DNA from: an uncultured Faecalicatena sp.
GTDB lineage: Bacteria; Bacillota; Clostridia; Lachnospirales; Lachnospiraceae
Direction of reading: 5' to 3'
Assembly (NCBI GenBank): GCA_948468385.1
Contig: CAOKHZ010000003.1
Coordinates: 1-64,000 of the forward strand
DNA length: 64,000 bases
Part shown: piece by piece, positions 59,796 to 64,000 of the stretch
Numbering within the stretch: position 1 is the first letter of the stretch
Layout of the letters: each line of letters opens with the position of its first letter
Notes under the pieces: generated by a model
Told to the model about the DNA's origin: nothing
Databases searched by the model: none
The model's input: the letters and a program-made list of their open reading frames with translations, nothing else
Position numbers and translations under genes: made by a program

Positions 59796-61904
59796 ATGGA
59801 TAGTACTATGGAAGGCTTGCTGGAAACTTACTTGTTTGAAACCAATTCTCTGCTTGACGGATTGGACGAACTATTGATTAATGCTGAAAAGGTTGAGGAC
59901 TTCTCCGAAGACGACGTCAACGAGATTTTCCGCAGCATGCACACAATCAAGGGTTCCTCCGCAATGCTTGAGTTCAACTCTCTTATGGAGATTGCACATC
60001 ACATAGAAGACTTGTTCTTCTACATACGTGAAAACGGTATCGACTCACTTGACCAGGAACACAAAAGCGAACTTTTCAATCTGATGTTTAAGTCAACCGA
60101 CAAGCTTCGCGAAGAGGTTCAAAAAGTTGAAAACGACGAGCCTCTTGAGACTAATATCGACAGTTTTGTTTCCGAGATTAACAATCTTCTCAATAAAGTT
60201 TCAAAAAATTCTTCCGGAGCGGACGAAGGCGGTAGCGCGCCCGAGCAAGCCGCCCCTGCCGCGGAAGCTTCGTCCGTTTCCATGCCGGAATCGGACGACC
60301 CGTATTTTCTCCACGTCTATTTTGACGAGGGATGCGGCATGGAGAACCTCCGCGCGTTCATGTTGGTGAACTCGCTTCAAGAACAAGGCATGAGTTTCCA
60401 CTATTACCCGGATGACGTTTCCACCAATCCGGACACGGCAGAAAAAATCATCGACGAAGGATTTTACCTTGGTTTCAACACGGACGCGGACTTGGAACAG
60501 GCTTCCAAGATTATGGATTCCGCGCAGAACATCCAGACATACGAAATACTGGAGAACCCGGCCCTCATAAACGACGCCCCCGCAGCGGCGGCTCCTCCCG
60601 TAAAGGAGGAGAAAAAGGAAAAAGCTGCCGAGCCCAAGGCCGCCAAGCCGCAGGGTGCTACGCCCAAGGCAAATGCCCCCGCCCAGGCCAAAAAGCCGGC
60701 CGCGCACGGAGCCGTGAAGCAAGATTTGATCAGTGTCAATTTGGCGAAACTTGACGCCTTGGTAAATATTGTGGGTGAAATCGTCATTACCGAAGCCATG
60801 GTCACGTCCTCTCCCGACTTGCAGGGCTTGAAGTTGGACAACTTCATGAAGTCCGCGCGGCAGTTGCGCAAGCTTACGGACGACCTCCAAGGCATTGCCA
60901 TGTCCCTTCGAATGGTATCCGTTTCGGGTGTCTTCCAGAAGATGAACCGTATCGTACGTGACATGAAACAGACGCTGAACAAAGACGCGCGCCTGACCAT
61001 CATCGGGGAAAATACCGAGGTAGACAAGACGATCGTGGACAGCATTTCCGACCCGATCATGCACATCGTGCGTAACGCCATGGATCACGGCATCGAAGTG
61101 GACGTACAAGACCGTATCAAGGCCGGGAAGAACCCGCAGGCAGAAATCATCCTTTCCGCGACACATACGGGAAGCGAAGTCATCATTTCCATATCCGACG
61201 ACGGTCAGGGCATGGACACCGCGGCCATCTTGGCCAAGGCCGAACGCAACGGCATCCTTACCAAGCCGGCTGAGGAATACACGAAGAAAGAGATTCTCGC
61301 CCTTTTGATGATGCCCGGTTTCTCTACCAACACAGAGGTTACCGAGTATTCAGGCCGTGGCGTTGGTTTGGACGTCGTAAAGAAGAACGTGGAAGCGGTC
61401 GGCGGCACGGTCACGATTGAAAGCGAACTTGGACAAGGCAGCACGACCACGCTGAAGATTCCGCTCACGCTTGCCATCACGGACGGAATGGAAATCGCCG
61501 TTGGCGGCTCCCTTTTCACGATACCGATTGCCAACATCCGTTCATCCTTCAAGGCGACCGCGCAAGACATCATATTGGATCCGTCCGGACACGAGATGGT
61601 TCGCCGCATGGACGAATTTTATCCGGTAGTACGTGCATATGAATTGTACAACATTCCGAACGCGCGCACGGAGATCGAGGATGGCATACTGATGTGGGTA
61701 GAGGCGAACGACAAGGCATACTGCTTGTTCGTGGATCGTCTAATCGGCGAGCACCAGGTAGTCGTAAAGACATTGCCGACTTACCTGCAGCAGTTCCACA
61801 TCAAAGATTCAGGCATCAGCGGATGTACGATTCTTGGCGACGGAAATATCAGCATCATCTTGGACGTGGCAAACATTTATGCCGCCGCCCAAGGTATCTT
61901 TTAG
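59796..61904 (+). CDS. cheA: Chemotaxis histidine kinase CheA
   Basis: A 702-residue kinase. P1/HPt domain with H49 in M-H-T-I-K-G-S-S; a P2 domain at about 160-250; an Ala/Lys/Pro linker; P3 dimerisation; P4 catalytic with N-A-M-D-H-G, D-D-G-Q-G-M-D and G-R-G-V-G-L-D-V-V; and a C-terminal CheW-like P5. Receives signals from the MCP through CheW/CheV and phosphorylates CheY and CheB. First gene of cheA-cheW-cheR-cheB. Confidence 0.98.
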   Translation: MDSTMEGLLETYLFETNSLLDGLDELLINAEKVEDFSEDDVNEIFRSMHTIKGSSAMLEFNSLMEIAHHIEDLFFYIRENGIDSLDQEHKSELFNLMFKSTDKLREEVQKVENDEPLETNIDSFVSEINNLLNKVSKNSSGADEGGSAPEQAAPAAEASSVSMPESDDPYFLHVYFDEGCGMENLRAFMLVNSLQEQGMSFHYYPDDVSTNPDTAEKIIDEGFYLGFNTDADLEQASKIMDSAQNIQTYEILENPALINDAPAAAAPPVKEEKKEKAAEPKAAKPQGATPKANAPAQAKKPAAHGAVKQDLISVNLAKLDALVNIVGEIVITEAMVTSSPDLQGLKLDNFMKSARQLRKLTDDLQGIAMSLRMVSVSGVFQKMNRIVRDMKQTLNKDARLTIIGENTEVDKTIVDSISDPIMHIVRNAMDHGIEVDVQDRIKAGKNPQAEIILSATHTGSEVIISISDDGQGMDTAAILAKAERNGILTKPAEEYTKKEILALLMMPGFSTNTEVTEYSGRGVGLDVVKKNVEAVGGTVTIESELGQGSTTTLKIPLTLAITDGMEIAVGGSLFTIPIANIRSSFKATAQDIILDPSGHEMVRRMDEFYPVVRAYELYNIPNARTEIEDGILMWVEANDKAYCLFVDRLIGEHQVVVKTLPTYLQQFHIKDSGISGCTILGDGNISIILDVANIYAAAQGIF

Positions 61905-61922
61905 AAGCATAAAGGAGGTAAC

Positions 61923-62405
61923 ATGAACATGTCAGAAAAAGTAATTGACCCGGCTTTGAACCCAGATGGTTCGGAGGTTCAGGATTCCGAAAGAATTGAA
62001 AGGTTTCTCACCTTCAATTCGGACAATATCGTTTTTGGAATAAGCACAAACAATGTAATTGAAATCATTACCAGTTACATGATTTGCACCCTCCCCATGG
62101 TGCCGGAATACATCAAGGGAATCATAAACCTCCGGGGCAACGTCATCCCCGTCATTGACATCCGTCTTCGCATGGGCAAGATGCCGTGTGATGACGAGGA
62201 CGGCACTTGCATCATCATTCTAAGCATTAACGACACGGAGATTGGCATCATCGTCGATTCTGTGCGGCAGGTTCTTGACATTGACAAGGAGAACATTTCT
62301 CCGATTCCGGTTCAAAACCGCCAGGTGTTGACTTCCTCCATGACTTCGCTGGAGGACGGAACCGTCGTTCTGTTCCTGGACTGCGAAGAACTGCTTCGAC
62401 AATAA
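61923..62405 (+). CDS. cheW: Chemotaxis coupling protein CheW
   Basis: A 160-residue adaptor linking receptors to CheA. The conserved Y-I-K-G-I-I-N-L-R-G-x-V-I-P-V-I-D-I-R-L-R-M-G is present. GGAGG lies 4 bases before ATG 61923 and 10 bases before ATG 61929; either could be used. It follows cheA by 18 bases. Confidence 0.96.
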   Translation: MNMSEKVIDPALNPDGSEVQDSERIERFLTFNSDNIVFGISTNNVIEIITSYMICTLPMVPEYIKGIINLRGNVIPVIDIRLRMGKMPCDDEDGTCIIILSINDTEIGIIVDSVRQVLDIDKENISPIPVQNRQVLTSSMTSLEDGTVVLFLDCEELLRQ

Positions 62406-62422
62406 CAATACACCAGACATAT

Positions 62423-62470
62423 AAATTCATACATATATCCAGTAAACCTTTCGGATATATGTATGAATTT
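62423..62470. repeat. 18-bp perfect hairpin between cheW and cheR
   Basis: AAATTCATACATATATCC (62423-62440) pairs perfectly with 62453-62470 around a 12-base loop. No T-run follows in the direction of transcription (TGTACATATTATTAG). Its AT-richness and length suggest a processing or stability element within the che transcript. Confidence 0.8.
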
Positions 62471-62527
62471 GTACATATTATTAGAGCGACACATACAAGT
62501 AACGTATACAAGGAGCAATGATTCACT

Positions 62528-63340
62528 ATGTTAGATTTGCAGGAAAAAGACTTTCAACGTCTTATTACATTTGTAAAAAACAACTATGGAATTAATCTTT
62601 CACAGAAACGGCAGCTCATCATTGGCCGGCTTTCCAACTCCGTCGTTTCCATGGGATTTTCTACCTTTACAGAATACATCGACCATATCCTGAACGACAA
62701 GAATCCGCAGGATATCGAGCTCATGTTGAACAAGTTGACCACCAACTATACGTTTTTCCTAAGGGAGTCCGCCCATTTCGACTATTTTAACCAAACCGTT
62801 CTCCCATATCTGGAAAAAACAAAAAAGAACCATGTCCTTAGCATTTGGAGCGCGGGTTGCTCCTCCGGCCAGGAACCTTACACGCTTTCCATGTACTTAA
62901 AGGAATATTTTGACCACAAACCTGGCAACTGGGACACGCGGATACTTGCAACCGATATTTCGCAGAACGCTTTAAAGGCCGCCTCACAAGGAATTTATGA
63001 TGAAGAGTCCTTAAAGGCACTTCCGCCGGAGTGGAAACGCAAGTATTTCAAAAAAACTACCGAGGCCGGCGTATACCAAGTGTCCGAAGCCCTTCGAAGC
63101 AACGTCATATATAGGACTTTCAATTTGATGGATCCCATTCGTTTCAAGTTGAAGTTTGACGTCATCTTCTGCAGAAACGTAATGATTTATTTTGACCAAG
63201 ACACCAAGGACGCGCTCGTACAACGCTTTTTTGACGCGACCGTTCCGGGCGGCTACCTTTTCATCGGCCATTCCGAAAGTTTGAACAAGGCAACCACGCC
63301 ATATCAGTACCTTATGCCGTCAGCTTACCGCAAGCAGTGA
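62528..63340 (+). CDS. cheR: Chemoreceptor methyltransferase CheR
   Basis: A 270-residue SAM-dependent enzyme that methylates MCP glutamates. N-terminal helical domain, then W-S-A-G-C-S-S-G-Q-E-P-Y-T (SAM binding), I-L-A-T-D-I-S, and F-D-V-I-F-C-R-N-V-M-I-Y-F. AAGGAGC precedes the ATG. Confidence 0.97.
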   Translation: MLDLQEKDFQRLITFVKNNYGINLSQKRQLIIGRLSNSVVSMGFSTFTEYIDHILNDKNPQDIELMLNKLTTNYTFFLRESAHFDYFNQTVLPYLEKTKKNHVLSIWSAGCSSGQEPYTLSMYLKEYFDHKPGNWDTRILATDISQNALKAASQGIYDEESLKALPPEWKRKYFKKTTEAGVYQVSEALRSNVIYRTFNLMDPIRFKLKFDVIFCRNVMIYFDQDTKDALVQRFFDATVPGGYLFIGHSESLNKATTPYQYLMPSAYRKQ

Positions 63341-63549
63341 ACTCCCCCGCGGCAGGCTACGGGGCATCATAGCTTGAATGCACAGCAAGCTGCGGGGTAT
63401 TACACCCTCGCGGCAATCGCCAAATATGCATGCAAGCATGCCCGCCTGGCTTGTTGCTCGCGGGAGTAAAACGACTTGCCAAAACGCCTTTCGGCATTTC
63501 ATATTCAACGCGTCTTGCATAAACAAGGCAAAGCGTCAACCAAAAATAA
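63341..63549. repeat. Structured repeat region between cheR and cheB
   Basis: ACTCCC near 63341 and GGGAGT at 63463-63468 close a region of about 125 bases. Inside, GCAGGCTACGGGGCATCATA and GCAAGCTGCGGGGTATTACA are direct repeats differing at four bases, and CGCGGCA recurs at both. GCATGCAAGCATGC is a further palindrome. No protein is encoded. It may be a REP-like element in the che operon. Confidence 0.6.
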
Positions 63550-63567
63550 AGAGGTGTTAATATATAA

Positions 63568-64000
63568 TGACTGCAAAAAAAATCAGAGTACTGATTGTCG
63601 ACGATTCGGCCGTGTTCGTTAACTTCCTATCAAAAGAGTTACCCCAAGCCAACGCCCGCATTGAAATCGTGGGCTATGCCATGAGCGCCGCGGAAGCGAT
63701 GCGCAAGATTCCTGACGTGAGACCCGACGTCATAACTCTGGACGTGGAGATGCCAAGAATGAACGGAATAGACTTTTTAAAGGAACTGCTTCCAAAGCAC
63801 CTCATTCCCGTAATTTTGGTATCCTCCCTAAACGTCAGCGTATTTGACGCACTGTCCAATGGTGCCGTGGACTTTGTAAAGAAACCGGACATGAGCAAAA
63901 ATTACAGTACCAGGGCCTTTGCCCAGAGTCTTGCGACCAAGATTTTAATCGCATCCAACGCGACCGTAAAGCTTCCGCGCGTATTCCGTGGAAGTTCGAT
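63568..64000 (+). CDS. cheB: Chemotaxis methylesterase CheB (partial; 3' end beyond window)
   Basis: The visible 144 residues are the receiver domain and the start of the linker: V-D-D-S at 11-14, phospho-Asp59 in I-T-L-D-V-E-M-P-R-M-N-G, S-S in V-S-S-L and Lys in V-K-K-P. The methylesterase domain is expected past the edge. AAAGAGGTG precedes the ATG by 10 bases. Place after cheR and the E-M-P-x-M-x-G motif support CheB over a plain response regulator. Confidence 0.9.

Noticed and set aside
62408-62527. Small coding gene between cheW and cheR
   Set aside because: Short frames here only follow the AT-rich hairpin and have no ribosome binding site.

Overview
The window looks like a chromosomal segment of a Gram-positive, motile, spore-gene-bearing Clostridia member, most likely Lachnospiraceae-like. 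This is inferred from gene families and order (tilS-hpt-ftsH next to spoIIE, divIC, yabQ, yabP, rqcP and hup; fliW-csrA; fliY; cheC, cheD and cheV; flbD), from strong GGAGG ribosome binding sites, and from roughly 50% GC. No rRNA, tRNA, CRISPR, phage or transposase gene is visible.

Layout. Positions 1-14.7 kb, all minus strand, are housekeeping and sporulation genes: an unfinished TPR/acidic protein, metG, a GH13 glycosidase, ftsH, hpt, tilS, spoIIE, divIC, yabQ, yabP, rqcP and hup. Positions 14.9-24.3 kb (minus) are late flagellar genes: csrA, fliW, a DUF6470 gene, flgL, flgK, flgN, flgM, an orphan FtsE-like ATPase, a fliT-like gene, fliS and fliD. Positions 24.6-29.7 kb (minus) hold comFB-like, parA-like, EAL/HDOD, cheV, cheD and cheC genes. 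Positions 29.7-53.2 kb (minus) form the large fla/che operon, transcribed from flgB leftward through the MS ring, switch, export apparatus, hook, stator, sigma factor and two rod genes. From 53.98 kb gene direction is mixed: an MCP gene (+), a lytic transglycosylase (-), a PilZ gene (+), an FlhB C-terminal paralogue (-), a second FliK-like gene (-), then cheA-cheW-cheR-cheB (+), with cheB cut by the window edge.

How it works together. A sigma-A type promoter (53318-53346) precedes flgB and should drive the hook-basal-body genes and the flagellar sigma factor (31335-32135). Four sites match TAAN-N14/15-GNCGATNN, the sigma-28 pattern known from Bacillus. They lie before flgM, fliD, cheV and the FlhB paralogue; a weaker one precedes cheA. 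FlgM, FliW and CsrA supply the checkpoints. No flagellin gene is in the window.

Most notable: (1) a sigma-28-led cheV-EAL/HDOD-ParA-ComFB gene set that could be a cyclic-dinucleotide-linked positioning module; (2) a 52-bp tandem triplication that copies a sigma-28 promoter; (3) FliY with two FliM-type CheY-binding motifs in its linker instead of one at the N-terminus; (4) flgC moved away from flgB-fliE, and no flhF, flhG or fliL at their usual places; (5) two families of dispersed intergenic hairpins, one with MITE-like ends; (6) a five-unit hairpin array with compensating arm changes upstream of the MCP gene; (7) an FtsE-like ATPase without FtsX inside the flagellar genes.
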